From positions 3,906,001 to 3,970,000 of the forward strand of contig NZ_CP081000.1 of assembly GCF_019645875.1 (NCBI RefSeq): a stretch of 64,000 nt of DNA, written 5' to 3'. The translations under genes were made by a program, and so were the position numbers. Shown here in pieces: positions 8,473-17,198 of the stretch. The stretch's first letter is position 1. Every line of letters starts with the position of its first letter. This DNA comes from Mycolicibacterium senegalense (GTDB lineage: Bacteria; Actinomycetota; Actinomycetes; Mycobacteriales; Mycobacteriaceae). Below the pieces are notes generated by a model that worked only from the letters and a program-made list of their open reading frames with translations, did not search any database and was not told the origin of the DNA.

Positions 8473-9317
8473 GACGCGCCCCCGCCCATGCCGTCGGCCA
8501 TGTCGGCCGCGGCCGAGACCGAGCGCAGGCGCTTGAGGTAGCGCACGTCGGCCCGGCGCTTGTCCAGCAGAGCCGGGAAGTCACCGACCCCGAAGTCGGG
8601 GTCATGGGCCGGTTCCCCGCACACCTGCGCGCCCAGGCGCAGGTAGCCGCGCATCAGCGGCGGCACCGTGGTCCGAGACGGGGGTTCGATGTCGTCGAGC
8701 CCCTTGCCGTCGAGGACCACCGGGCGGTACGGGTACACCGTGTGTTCGGCGGGCGCCGCGTGGCGACGTCGCACGAAGTCGCGGACTCCGCGGATCTGTG
8801 TTCCCGGCGGGCCGTCGGCGTTTCCGGCGACGGGCACCGAAACACAGCCCGTCACGTAGTCGTAGCCGGAGCGGTCGAGATAAGCGAGGATGCCTGCCCA
8901 CATGAGCAGGACGACGGCGCCGTTGCGATGGTCGGCCCGCACCACCGCGCGGCCCATCTCGACCAGCGACGGCCGCAGTGCGTCGAGACCGCGCACGTCG
9001 AACTCGGTGGCGGTGTAGAGCCCGCCCGCGGCGATGGCGCCGGGCGGTGGCAGCATCCGGTAGCAGCCCACCAATTCACCGGTGCGGTCCTCGCGTACCA
9101 GCAGGTGGTCGCAGTGCTCGTCGAACCGGTCGGCGTCACGTCCGTCTGTGGCACCGGCCAGTGCGAATCCGGGTTCGGAGGTGAACACGTCGTGCCGGAG
9201 CCGCTGGGCGGCTTCGATGAGCTCGGGATCGGCGGACAACAGGAGGGTGTAGCGGGGCGCATCGGGCGCCGCGCTGTCGGTGTGATCAGCGGCGATGAGT
9301 ACAGATGCAGTGCTCAT
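8469..9317 (-). CDS. GNAT-fold acyltransferase, OlsB/hemolysin-like (Rv3027c-type)
   Basis: A 282-aa GNAT-fold protein related to ornithine-ACP N-acyltransferase (OlsB) and autoinducer-synthase-like acyltransferases. The pattern is AAQRLRHDVFTSEPGF, DRFDEHCDHLLVRE, GCYRMLPPPGA, LVEMGRAVVRADHRNG, then a hydrophobic helix with GYDYVTGCVSV. The C-terminal part carries PPLMRGYLRLGAQVCGEPA, in which LMRGYLRLGA and the acidic DPDFG motif are typical of this family. I took the ATG at 9317 (MSTAS) instead of an in-frame start three codons earlier. It is the first gene of a two-gene operon with the PlsC-type enzyme. Confidence 0.88.
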   Translation of the reverse strand: MSTASVLIAADHTDSAAPDAPRYTLLLSADPELIEAAQRLRHDVFTSEPGFALAGATDGRDADRFDEHCDHLLVREDRTGELVGCYRMLPPPGAIAAGGLYTATEFDVRGLDALRPSLVEMGRAVVRADHRNGAVVLLMWAGILAYLDRSGYDYVTGCVSVPVAGNADGPPGTQIRGVRDFVRRRHAAPAEHTVYPYRPVVLDGKGLDDIEPPSRTTVPPLMRGYLRLGAQVCGEPAHDPDFGVGDFPALLDKRRADVRYLKRLRSVSAAADMADGMGGGAS

Positions 9318-9403
9318 AACCAGCACGGTCGCCCAGTCGGGTCTCCGTACGGCATCGCCCGTGTGACATGTCTGTGAGCGCCAGGTGACTTTTTGGGCCG
9401 GTG

Positions 9404-10063
9404 TCAGCCGTCGAGGAACACCACGTTCTCGCTGATCGGGTTACGCGGTGTGTCCAGGTGATTCGCCGGGAACTCGGGGTCGGCGTAGCCGATCGACAGG
9501 CCGCACAGGACGGTCAGGTCGTCGGGGATGTCGAGTTGTGCCCGCAGCACATCTGGATAGAACGAGATCGACACCTGCACGCAACTGCCGATACCCCGTT
9601 CGTTCAACGCCAGCAGCAGGGTCTGCAGGAACATTCCGACGCCCAGCGCGTCGACGTTCGTGAAATCCCGGTGCATGCACACCACCCCGGCCACCGGTGC
9701 GTGGAAGAACTCCCAGTTCCGAAGCTGGGCGGCCCAGCGGCCCTCGGCATCGTCGCGGGCGATGCCCATGGCCCCGTAGACCAGGGCACCGCTCTCCCTG
9801 CGCAGATGCGCGAAGCGGGGCGGCAGCCCCGCCGAGCCGATGGCCGGCGGGGCTGCCTTCACCGCGGCGAGCAGCGCGTCCACCAGTCGGACGCGCCGCT
9901 GCCCGGTGGCGAAGAAGACGTGCCAGGGCTGCGTGTTGGAGTTCGACGGCGCCCGCACTGCCAACGCCAGCGCCTCGTCGAGCAGTTCTCGCGGGACAGC
10001 CTTGTCCGGCAAGAACATCCGCGATGACCTCCGCGACCGGACGACGTCTCCGAACTCGGCCAT
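9404..10063 (-). CDS. Nitroreductase family protein
   Basis: A 219-aa FMN-dependent nitroreductase-fold protein that probably reduces nitro or quinone compounds with NAD(P)H. The N-terminal FMN phosphate-binding motif RSRRSSRMF and APSNSNTQPWHVF are characteristic, and GIGSCVQVSISFYPDVL and LCGLSIGYAD mark the C-terminal half. It is the last gene of a group with the cupin gene, sharing 1 nt (TGATG). The physiological substrate cannot be told from the sequence. Confidence 0.9.
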   Translation of the reverse strand: MAEFGDVVRSRRSSRMFLPDKAVPRELLDEALALAVRAPSNSNTQPWHVFFATGQRRVRLVDALLAAVKAAPPAIGSAGLPPRFAHLRRESGALVYGAMGIARDDAEGRWAAQLRNWEFFHAPVAGVVCMHRDFTNVDALGVGMFLQTLLLALNERGIGSCVQVSISFYPDVLRAQLDIPDDLTVLCGLSIGYADPEFPANHLDTPRNPISENVVFLDG

Positions 10064-10473
10064 CAGCGCACTCGCCGGTCCTTGCGGGCCTCCAGTTCGT
10101 CATCCTCGACGATGACGAGCATCGGTTGGCCGGGCACGCACAGCATGTTGACGAGGAACCGCAGTGGGACGTCGTCGCGGTTGTTGGCATCCGAGTAGTG
10201 GATGACGTCACCGCCGGGCTCCCAGAACGCTTCTCCCGCCTTGACGACGCGGGGCGCCTCGCCCTCCAACTCGAACAGCATCTCGCCCTCCAGCACGTAA
10301 CCGAAGGCGGGTCCGGCGGGATGCCGGTGTGGCGGCGCTCCCGGTGATCCGGCGGGCCACTCGATGATCGTCGTCATCACCTCGGCGTTCGGCGGGATGA
10401 ACGGCGGTGTGACACTGGCGATCACAGTCATCGCGTTGTGCAGCGCCTGCTCGCGCTCAGCTGAGACGGGCAT
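10063..10473 (-). CDS. Cupin domain protein
   Basis: A 136-aa single-domain cupin. The two cupin motifs are PPHRHPAGPAFGYVLEGEM (HxH and a distal glutamate expected to bind metal) and a later GGDVIHYSDANNRD with a histidine. The linker between the motifs is short. It is coupled to the downstream nitroreductase gene (1-nt overlap) and starts 1 nt after the SDR gene ends, so all three are probably one operon. Small cupins of this type are often annotated as dioxygenases or ligand sensors; I do not assign a reaction. Confidence 0.85.
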   Translation of the reverse strand: MPVSAEREQALHNAMTVIASVTPPFIPPNAEVMTTIIEWPAGSPGAPPHRHPAGPAFGYVLEGEMLFELEGEAPRVVKAGEAFWEPGGDVIHYSDANNRDDVPLRFLVNMLCVPGQPMLVIVEDDELEARKDRRVR

Positions 10474-10474
10474 G

Positions 10475-11218
10475 TCAGCGAACCCCGGCCCGGGCGGCCC
10501 ATGGGGTTTGGCCGAGGATTCCGTCGTCGCCGGTCACCAGGCTGTTGTCATCGACCGCGGTACCGAAATACGTCGCCTGCGGATCGACGACGACCGGCTT
10601 GTCGTCGCCTTGGGCAGCCAGCACCGCGCGTGCCATGTCGGCGAACGAGAACTTTTCCGGCCCACCGATGTTGACGATGCCGCCCAGCGGCGCGGCCTGT
10701 GCCACCTTGGCCACCTCGGCGGCCACGTCGTCGACGGAGATCAGCTGGATCCGGGCGTCGGGCACCCGCACCTCGTCGCCCACCACCAGCGACGCGGTGA
10801 TGGCTTCGGCGAATTCCTGGAACTGGGTGGCGCGCACGATCGAATACGGCAGGCCCGAGTCGGTGATGTTCTTCTCTTGGGCCACCTTGGCTCGCATGTA
10901 GCCGCTGTCGGGCAAACCATCGGCGCCCACGATCGAGAGTGCGACGTAGTGCCCCACCCCGGTCTCCTTCGCTGCGGCAGCCAGATTGTGCGAGGACTTG
11001 GTGAAGAAGTCCATCACCGGGCCGTCGTCGAACGAGGGAGAGTTGACGACGTCGACGAGGGCGTCGGCGCCGCTGAGCGCGTCCACCAGCCCCTCCCCGG
11101 TCAGGACATTCGCCCCCGACGACAGCGAAGCAGCCACCACGTCATGCCCGGCTTCGGTGAGCAACCGCACCACCCGCGAGCCGATCTGGCCACTGGCACC
11201 TATGACTGTGATTTTCAT
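10475..11218 (-). CDS. NmrA-like/atypical short-chain dehydrogenase (NAD(P)H-binding)
   Basis: A 247-aa atypical SDR with the N-terminal nucleotide-binding motif VIGASGQIGSRV. The classical YxxxK pair is not evident in the usual place, as expected for NmrA-type proteins that sense or bind NAD(P). It also shows HYVALSIVGADGLP and VRATQFQEFAEAI. The ATG at 11218 is supported by AAAAGGA upstream, while a longer in-frame reading upstream lacks family similarity. It is the first gene of the SDR-cupin-nitroreductase group, which looks like a small redox-stress operon. Confidence 0.88.
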   Translation of the reverse strand: MKITVIGASGQIGSRVVRLLTEAGHDVVAASLSSGANVLTGEGLVDALSGADALVDVVNSPSFDDGPVMDFFTKSSHNLAAAAKETGVGHYVALSIVGADGLPDSGYMRAKVAQEKNITDSGLPYSIVRATQFQEFAEAITASLVVGDEVRVPDARIQLISVDDVAAEVAKVAQAAPLGGIVNIGGPEKFSFADMARAVLAAQGDDKPVVVDPQATYFGTAVDDNSLVTGDDGILGQTPWAARAGVR

Positions 11219-11346
11219 TGTGCGAATCCTTTTCTCGACGAGATGACAGGACCAACACTGGCACCGCGGGCCTTGATCCAAACCCTGGAAAGTCCGTAGT
11301 CGACATGGCCGTCCTGCCCGGTCGTCGGGCCGCACCGGCCGGCCTT

Positions 11347-11392
11347 GTCACGCTGGAGTGGCTCTCGAACCCGAGTGCCACTCCAGCGTGAC
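11347..11392. repeat. Intergenic 16-bp perfect inverted repeat
   Basis: The arms at 11347-11362 and 11377-11392 (GTCACGCTGGAGTGGC and its exact complement) flank a 14-nt loop. It lies upstream of the SDR gene and downstream of etfA, both on the minus strand. There is no T-run on either side, so it may be an I-shaped terminator, a regulator site, or a copy of a dispersed intergenic palindrome. Confidence 0.6.
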
Positions 11393-11443
11393 ACTCGGGC
11401 GCATGTCGTGGCCCGGTTTCGCCGCAACCGGCCCCAGATAGCA

Positions 11444-11478
11444 CAGAACCCCGGCACACCAGGTGTACCGGGGTTCTG
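11444..11478 (-). terminator. Hairpin terminator downstream of etfA
   Basis: The 11-bp perfect stem CAGAACCCCGG/CCGGGGTTCTG encloses a further ACACC/GGTGT pair. It begins 18 nt past the etfA stop codon in the direction of transcription. There is no T-tract, as is common for mycobacterial terminators. Confidence 0.65.
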
Positions 11479-11496
11479 CGTTGACGCGTTGGGGAT

Positions 11497-12453
11497 CTAT
11501 CCCTTGCGGGCCTTGACCGCCTCGGTCAGCTGCGGGCTGACCTTGAACAGGTCACCGACGATGCCGAGGTCGGCGATCTCGAAGATCGGAGCTTCCTCGT
11601 CCTTGTTCACCGCGATGATCGTCTTGGAGGTCTGCATGCCGGCACGGTGCTGGATCGCGCCGGAGATGCCCAGGGCGATGTACAGCTGCGGCGACACGGT
11701 CTTACCGGTCTGGCCGACCTGGAACTGGCCCGGGTAGTAGCCCGAGTCGACCGCGGCACGGGAGGCACCCACGGCGCCACCGAGCGAGTCGGCCAGCTCC
11801 TCGACCACCGAGAAGCTCTCGGCACTGCCGACGCCACGACCACCGGCGACCACGACGCTGGCCTCGGTGAGCTCGGGGCGGTCACCGGCAACGGCGGGCT
11901 CACGCTTGGTGATCTTGGTCGCGTTCTCGGCCTGGGCCGGGACCTCGACGTTGACGACCTCGCCGGCACCGTCGGCGGGGGCGGCCTCGACCGAACCCGG
12001 ACGCACGGTGATCACCGGGGTGTCACTGGTGACCTGGGCCTCGACGGTGAACGCGCCACCGAAGATGCTGTGGACGCCCACCGCACCTTCGCGGACCTCG
12101 ACCACGTCGACCAGCAGGCCCGAGCCGATGCGCGCGGCCAGGCGGGCGGCGATTTCCTTGCCGTCCGCGGTGGCGGCCAGGACGACCCCGGCGGGGGCGG
12201 CCGACTCGGCCAGCGCGGCCAGCACGTCGACGACGGGGGTGAGCAGGTAGTTCTCCGCGTCGTCGGACTCGGCGACGTAGATCTTGGCCGCACCGGCGGC
12301 CTTGAGGCCGTCGACCAGACCGGCGGAGGTGCCCGGCTTGCCCACCACAACTGCGGAGGGCTCACCCAGGGCACGGGCGGCGGTGATCAGCTCGGCGCTG
12401 ACCTTCTTCAATGCGCCTTCGGAGTGCTCAACGAGCACAAGTACTTCAGCCAT
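11497..12453 (-). CDS. etfA: Electron transfer flavoprotein alpha subunit (FixB)
   Basis: A 318-aa EtfA. It forms a heterodimer with EtfB, carries FAD, and passes electrons from acyl-CoA dehydrogenases to ETF:quinone oxidoreductase. The FAD-binding C-terminal domain is clear: VVAGGRGVGS, AVDSGYYPGQFQVGQTGKTV, then LYIALGISGAIQHRAGMQ and IIAVNKDEEAPIFEIADLG. The N-terminal part is the usual Rossmann-like AANH-type domain. It lies 33 nt downstream of etfB in one operon, with a hairpin terminator behind it. Confidence 0.97.
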   Translation of the reverse strand: MAEVLVLVEHSEGALKKVSAELITAARALGEPSAVVVGKPGTSAGLVDGLKAAGAAKIYVAESDDAENYLLTPVVDVLAALAESAAPAGVVLAATADGKEIAARLAARIGSGLLVDVVEVREGAVGVHSIFGGAFTVEAQVTSDTPVITVRPGSVEAAPADGAGEVVNVEVPAQAENATKITKREPAVAGDRPELTEASVVVAGGRGVGSAESFSVVEELADSLGGAVGASRAAVDSGYYPGQFQVGQTGKTVSPQLYIALGISGAIQHRAGMQTSKTIIAVNKDEEAPIFEIADLGIVGDLFKVSPQLTEAVKARKG

Positions 12454-12486
12454 GAGTTCTCGTTACGTCTTTCAGAAGTGGGTGGG

Positions 12487-13278
12487 CTAGATCAGCTTTT
12501 GGGCAACCAGGTACTCGGCGATCTTCGTGCCGCCGTCGCCTTCGTCGGTCACCTTCTCACCGGCGGTCTTCGGCGGCTTCGGGGTCGAAGACAGCACCTT
12601 GGAACCGGCATTGGCAACGCCGACCTCATCGGCTTCCACACCGATCTCGGCGAGGGTGAGCACGGTGACTTCCTTCTTCTTGGCGGCCATGATGCCCTTG
12701 AAGGAGGGGAAGCGAGGCTCGTTGATCTTCTCGTTGACGCTGACCACGGCCGGAAGCGTTGCCTCCAGGGTGAACACACCCTCGTCGGTCTCACGCTCGG
12801 CGGTGACCTTGCCGCCCTCGACGTTCAGCTTGCGCACGTGGGTGAGCTGCGGCAGGCCCAGGTACTCGGCGATGACGGCCGGAACCGCGCCGCCGACGCC
12901 GTCGGTGGCCTCGTTACCGGCGATGACCAGCTCGGTGCCCTCGATGGTGCCCAGCGCGCGGGCCAGCGCCCAACCGGTCTGGATCACGTCGGAGCCGTGC
13001 ATGCCGTCATCCTTGAGGTGTACGGCCTTGTCGGCACCCATGGACAGCGCCTTGCGGATCGCCTCGGTGGCGCGCTCCGGGCCGGCGGTCAGCACGGTGA
13101 CGGTGCTGTCTCCGCCCTCACGCTCCTTGATCAACAGCGCCTCTTCCACGGCGCGCTCGTTGATCTCGTCGAGCACGGCGTCGGCAGCCTCGCGGTCGAG
13201 GGTGAAATCGCCGTCGGACAGCTTGCGCTCCGACCAAGTGTCTGGGACCTGTTTGATCAGGACCACGATGTTCGTCAT
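12487..13278 (-). CDS. etfB: Electron transfer flavoprotein beta subunit (FixA)
   Basis: A 263-aa EtfB, the AMP-binding partner of EtfA. It has the opening VVLIKQVPDTWSERKL, the acidic INERAVEEALLIKE segment, MGADKAVHL, and LVIAGNEATDGVGGAVPA for the AMP site. The docking region for dehydrogenases follows (NEKINEPRFPSFKGIMAAKKK, containing the conserved leucine-rich recognition area). The ATG at 13278 begins MTNIVVLIKQ, and GAGGAGGA lies about 10-17 nt upstream. It is the first gene of the etfBA operon, and a TetR-type palindrome lies 72 bp upstream. Confidence 0.97.
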   Translation of the reverse strand: MTNIVVLIKQVPDTWSERKLSDGDFTLDREAADAVLDEINERAVEEALLIKEREGGDSTVTVLTAGPERATEAIRKALSMGADKAVHLKDDGMHGSDVIQTGWALARALGTIEGTELVIAGNEATDGVGGAVPAVIAEYLGLPQLTHVRKLNVEGGKVTAERETDEGVFTLEATLPAVVSVNEKINEPRFPSFKGIMAAKKKEVTVLTLAEIGVEADEVGVANAGSKVLSSTPKPPKTAGEKVTDEGDGGTKIAEYLVAQKLI

Positions 13279-13349
13279 GACTCTGGTTCGTCCTCCTCGA
13301 TGAGACCGGTGGCCCGGGCTCATATCACGTTCTAGGCAACTAGCATCAT

Positions 13350-13365
13350 GTTACCGGTCGGTAAC
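13350..13365. promoter_or_regulatory. TetR-type operator candidate upstream of etfBA
   Basis: GTTACC-GGTC-GGTAAC gives 6-bp perfect arms around a 4-bp centre, the usual geometry of a TetR-family site. It sits between divergent etfB and the MGLP methyltransferase gene. A lipid-responsive TetR regulator would make biological sense for etfBA; which regulator is unknown. Confidence 0.5.
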
Positions 13366-13471
13366 TTTTGATGGTTCGCAGGAACACCATAGCTGGTCGG
13401 AGTTTGTATTCCGGCCTCCCCTACCACACCCCTGAGGTAAGGGAGCCGTTGCTTGATTGACTACCGACACC

Positions 13472-13499
13472 TTCAACCTGGGCAAGCCTGGGTTAGCCT
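13472..13499 (+). promoter_or_regulatory. Promoter of the MGLP methyltransferase operon
   Basis: A -35-like TTCAAC (13472-13477), a 16-bp spacer and a -10 TAGCCT (13494-13499). The start ATG follows 8 nt later, so the 5' leader is nearly absent. Confidence 0.4.
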
Positions 13500-13507
13500 G
13501 CCTTCCA

Positions 13508-14281
13508 ATGAGCGCATTCGTTGGCGACCCGGATCACGCCCTACCTCTGACCGGCGAGCGGACCATCCCCGGACTGGCCGAGGAAAACTACTGGTTTCGC
13601 CGCCATGAGGTGGTGTATCAGCGGTTGGCCGGCCGGTGCGCCGATCGCGAGGTCCTGGAGGCCGGTTGCGGTGAGGGCTACGGCGCCGACCTGATCGCCG
13701 ATGTGGCTCGCCGGGTGATCGCCCTGGACTATGACGAGGCCACCGTCGCGCACGTGCGGGCCCGCTACCCGCGGGTGGAGATTCGGCACGGCAACCTGGC
13801 CGAGCTGCCGCTGCCCGACGAATCGGTCGACGTCGTGGTGAACTTCCAGGTCATCGAGCACCTGTGGGATCAGGCACAGTTCGTGTCCGAGTGCTTCCGG
13901 GTACTGCGGCCGGGCGGCGTGTTCCTGGTCTCGACCCCGAACCGGATCACCTTCTCCCCCGGTCGCGACACCCCGCTCAACCCCTTCCACACCCGCGAGC
14001 TCAACGCCGCGGAACTCACCGAGTTGTTGCACGACGCCGGATTTACCGTCGAATCGATGCTCGGGGTGTTTCACGGTGCCGGGCTCGCCGAGCTCGACGC
14101 CCGGCACGGGGGCTCGATCATCGAAGCGCAGGTCCAGCGCGCCGTCGCCGAGGCACCGTGGCCCGAACAGCTGCTCGTAGACGTGGCCGCGGTCAGCATC
14201 GACGACTTCGATCTGACCTCCGCCGACGACCGCAACATTGACGACAGCCTCGATCTCGTCGCGATCGCGGTGCGGCCGTGA
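13508..14281 (+). CDS. SAM-dependent methyltransferase of the MGLP locus (Rv3030-type)
   Basis: A 257-aa class I methyltransferase. Motif I is VLEAGCGEGYGADL, the acidic end of strand 2 is ALDYDEAT, and motif post-I/IV is VDVVVNFQVIEHLWD. The next part is RPGGVFLVSTPNRITF, and the C-terminus is the conserved DDSLDLVAIAVRP. In M. tuberculosis the ortholog by position was proposed to methylate glucose units of 6-O-methylglucosyl-containing lipopolysaccharide. I chose the ATG at 13508; an in-frame TTG at 13457 would add 17 residues without family similarity and would lie upstream of the likely promoter. It overlaps the branching enzyme gene by 4 nt (GTGA). Confidence 0.9.
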   Translation: MSAFVGDPDHALPLTGERTIPGLAEENYWFRRHEVVYQRLAGRCADREVLEAGCGEGYGADLIADVARRVIALDYDEATVAHVRARYPRVEIRHGNLAELPLPDESVDVVVNFQVIEHLWDQAQFVSECFRVLRPGGVFLVSTPNRITFSPGRDTPLNPFHTRELNAAELTELLHDAGFTVESMLGVFHGAGLAELDARHGGSIIEAQVQRAVAEAPWPEQLLVDVAAVSIDDFDLTSADDRNIDDSLDLVAIAVRP

Positions 14282-15825
14282 CCCCGAACTCCGAGCCCGA
14301 ACCGGTACCCGGTTTATTCACCCTCGTCCTACACACCCATTTACCGTGGCTGGCCCATCACGGTCGCTGGCCGGTCGGCGAGGAGTGGCTCTACCAGTCC
14401 TGGGCGGCGGCCTACCTGCCGTTGATGCGGGTGCTGCGCGGCCTGGCCGCCGAGGACCGCAGCCACCTCATCACCCTCGGGATGACGCCGGTGGTCACCG
14501 CACAGCTCGATGACCCCTACTGTCTGACCGGCATGCACCACTGGCTGGCCAACTGGCAGCTGCGGGCCCAGGAGGCCACGACGCTGCGTGAGCCGAAAGG
14601 CCTGCAGCAGTTCGGGATTCGCGAATACGCCGAGGCCGGGACCGCGATCGAGGAGTTCACCACCCACTGGCGTCACGGCGCCAGCGGCCTGCTGCGTCAA
14701 CTGATCGACGCCGAGACGATCGAGCTGCTCGGCGGCCCGCTGTCGCATCCGTTCCAGCCCCTGCTGAACCCGCGGTTGCGCGAGTTCGCCTTGCGCGAGG
14801 GCCTGGCCGATGCGCAGCAGCGGTTCGCACATACACCCGTGGGCATCTGGGCACCCGAATGCGCGTACGCGCCCGGGATGGAAACGGGTTATGCCGCGGC
14901 CGGTGTCGGGCATTTCATGGTGGACGGCCCGTCGCTGCACGGCGACACCGCGCTCGGCCGGCCGGTCGGGGCATCCGATGTGGTGGCGTTCGGGCGGGAT
15001 TTGCAAGTCAGCTATCGCGTGTGGTCGCCAAAGTCCGGCTATCCCGGCCATGCCGCATACCGGGATTTCCACACCTATGACCACACCACGGGCCTCAAGC
15101 CGGCCCGGGTCACCGGCCGCAACGTCCCGTCTGAGGAGAAGGCGCCCTACGATCCGCAGCGCGCGGACCGGGCGATCGACGAGCATGTCGCCGACTTCGT
15201 CGAGGTGGTCCGCCGCCGGCTGATCAGCGAGAGCGAGCGGATCGGCCGCCCGGCCCACGTGGTGGCGGCATTCGACACCGAGTTGTTCGGACACTGGTGG
15301 TACGAGGGCCCCGAGTGGCTGGGCCGGGTGCTGCGCGCCCTGCCGGCGGCCGGCGTGCGGGTAGGCACCCTGGCCGACGCCAGGGCCGACGGATTCGTCG
15401 GCGCCCCGGTCGAATTGCCGCCCAGCTCGTGGGGTTCGGGCAAGGACTGGCAGGTCTGGAACGGCGAGAAGGTGGCCGATCTGGTGCAGCTCAACAGCGA
15501 GGTGGTCGACGGCGCGCTGAGCACGGTGGACAAGGCGCTCGCCCAGCATGCCGCGGTGGGCACACCGACCCCGCGCGACCGGGTCGCCGACCAGATCCTG
15601 CGGGAGACGCTGTTGACCGTCTCCAGTGACTGGCCTTTCATGGTGAGCAAGGACTCGGCCGCCGACTACGCGCGCTACCGGGCCCACCTGCACGCCCACG
15701 CCACCCGCGAGATCTCCGACGCGCTGGCCGCGGGCCGGCGCGATCACGCCGAACGGCTCGCCGACGGCTGGAACAAGGCCGACGGACTGTTCGGTGCCCT
15801 CGACGCCCGGCGTCTGCCAAAATGA
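14278..15825 (+). CDS. GH57 glycoside hydrolase, 1,4-alpha-glucan branching enzyme-like (Rv3031-type)
   Basis: A 515-aa GH57 enzyme expected to branch alpha-1,4-glucans. The N-terminal HTHLPW motif starts the catalytic barrel. The expected nucleophile is E194 in GIWAPECAY and the acid/base is D333 in FDTELFGHWWYEGPEW. The C-terminal helical domain (SKDSAADYARYRAHLHAHA) is typical of the branching subgroup. The GTG start overlaps the upstream methyltransferase stop. With the next gene (GT4) it makes the glucan backbone of MGLP, as proposed for the M. tuberculosis cluster. Confidence 0.92.
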   Translation: MTPNSEPEPVPGLFTLVLHTHLPWLAHHGRWPVGEEWLYQSWAAAYLPLMRVLRGLAAEDRSHLITLGMTPVVTAQLDDPYCLTGMHHWLANWQLRAQEATTLREPKGLQQFGIREYAEAGTAIEEFTTHWRHGASGLLRQLIDAETIELLGGPLSHPFQPLLNPRLREFALREGLADAQQRFAHTPVGIWAPECAYAPGMETGYAAAGVGHFMVDGPSLHGDTALGRPVGASDVVAFGRDLQVSYRVWSPKSGYPGHAAYRDFHTYDHTTGLKPARVTGRNVPSEEKAPYDPQRADRAIDEHVADFVEVVRRRLISESERIGRPAHVVAAFDTELFGHWWYEGPEWLGRVLRALPAAGVRVGTLADARADGFVGAPVELPPSSWGSGKDWQVWNGEKVADLVQLNSEVVDGALSTVDKALAQHAAVGTPTPRDRVADQILRETLLTVSSDWPFMVSKDSAADYARYRAHLHAHATREISDALAAGRRDHAERLADGWNKADGLFGALDARRLPK

Positions 15826-15916
15826 CCACCAGCGCGAGCGTGCGCGTCTGCCGCTCGACACGCCGCCAGAACTCAGCTTTGTCCGCACACTCGCACCGGC
15901 ATGAAGGCACGCAGTC

Positions 15917-17158
15917 ATGAAGATCCTGATGGTGTCATGGGAGTACCCGCCCGTCGTCGTCGGCGGACTGGGCCGACACGTACACCACCTGGCCACCGCG
16001 CTGGCCGCAGCCGGCCACGAGATCGTGGTCCTCAGCCGTCGCCCCACCGATACCGACCCGAGCACTCACCCCTCGACCGACGAGGTCAGCGAAGGCGTGC
16101 GGGTGGTGGCCGCAGCGCAAGACCCTCACGAGTTCGTGTTCGGCACCGACATGATGGCCTGGACGCTGGCCATGGGGCATGCCATGGTGCGCACCGGCCT
16201 TGCCATCAAAGACAATTCAGGTGACCGCTGGGTGCCCGACCTGGTCCACGCCCACGACTGGCTGGTGGCCCACCCGTCCATCGCCTTGGCCGAATACTTC
16301 GACGTACCACTGGTTTCCACCATCCACGCCACCGAGGCAGGGCGACATTCTGGTTGGGTTTCCGGTCCGATCAGCCGCCAGGTGCACGCGGTCGAGTCGT
16401 GGCTGGTGCGCGAATCCGATTCGCTGATCACGTGTTCGGCATCGATGAGCGACGAGATCACCCAGCTGTTCGGTCCCGACCTGTCCGAGATCAGGGTGAT
16501 CCGCAACGGCATCGACGCCGATCTCTGGCCCTTCGCCCCACGCCGTCCCCGCCAGGGCCCGCCAGAACTGCTCTACCTCGGTCGCCTGGAATACGAAAAA
16601 GGCGTGCACGACGCGATCGCGGCGCTGCCCCGGATCCGACGTGCCCATCCCGGCACCACACTGACCATCGCCGGCGACGGCACCCAGCACCAGTGGCTCA
16701 TCGAGCAGGCCCGAAAGCACAAGGTGCTCAAGGCAACCCGATTCGTCGGACGGCTCGGCCACGAGGAGTTGCTGGCCGCGCTGCAGTCCGCCGACGCCGC
16801 GGTGCTGCCCAGCCACTACGAGCCGTTCGGCATCGTGGCGCTGGAGGCGGCGGCCACGGGAACTCCACTGGTGACCTCGAATGTGGGAGGTTTGGGCGAG
16901 GCCGTGATCGACGGCCAGACCGGGATGTCATTCGCGCCACGTGATGTGGCGGGGCTGGCTGCCGCCGTCCGTGCCGTGCTCGACGACCCTGAGGCGGCTC
17001 AGCGCCGGGCGATCGCGGCCCGCGAGCGGCTCAGCGCCGACTTCGACTGGCACACCGTGGCGGCCGAGACCAGTCAGGTGTATCTGGCCGCCAAACGTGC
17101 CGAACGCGAACCACACCCGCGCCGGCCGATCATCGAGCACGCCCTGCCCGACCGCTGA
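15917..17158 (+). CDS. Family 4 glycosyltransferase, alpha-1,4-glucosyltransferase of MGLP (Rv3032-type)
   Basis: A 413-aa GT-B enzyme. The N-terminal VSWEYPPVVVGGLGRHV is the glycogen-synthase-like acceptor/ADP-glucose loop. The C-terminal donor domain has YLGRLEYEKGVHD and the E-x7-E motif in HYEPFGIVALEAAATG. It probably elongates MGLP, and possibly glycogen, from nucleotide-activated glucose in the cytoplasm. It lies 91 nt after the GH57 gene on the same strand. No clear ribosome-binding site precedes the ATG at 15917; the start is chosen by the conserved MKILMVSWEYPP opening. Confidence 0.93.
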   Translation: MKILMVSWEYPPVVVGGLGRHVHHLATALAAAGHEIVVLSRRPTDTDPSTHPSTDEVSEGVRVVAAAQDPHEFVFGTDMMAWTLAMGHAMVRTGLAIKDNSGDRWVPDLVHAHDWLVAHPSIALAEYFDVPLVSTIHATEAGRHSGWVSGPISRQVHAVESWLVRESDSLITCSASMSDEITQLFGPDLSEIRVIRNGIDADLWPFAPRRPRQGPPELLYLGRLEYEKGVHDAIAALPRIRRAHPGTTLTIAGDGTQHQWLIEQARKHKVLKATRFVGRLGHEELLAALQSADAAVLPSHYEPFGIVALEAAATGTPLVTSNVGGLGEAVIDGQTGMSFAPRDVAGLAAAVRAVLDDPEAAQRRAIAARERLSADFDWHTVAAETSQVYLAAKRAEREPHPRRPIIEHALPDR

Positions 17159-17186
17159 TTCGACCGGCATCGAATCAATCCGCACC

Positions 17187-17192
17187 TAGCGT
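17187..17192 (+). promoter_or_regulatory. Leaderless -10 element of the MFS gene
   Basis: TAGCGT matches TANNNT and ends 6 nt before the ATG at 17199. No good -35 is visible. Confidence 0.45.
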
Positions 17193-17198
17193 GCGGAT

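Noticed and set aside
13488..13506. Resemblance to an IdeR iron box (12 of 19 positions)
   Set aside because: The matching core is explained by the -10 element TAGCCT of the methyltransferase gene. The symmetric half is poor and the gene has no iron link.
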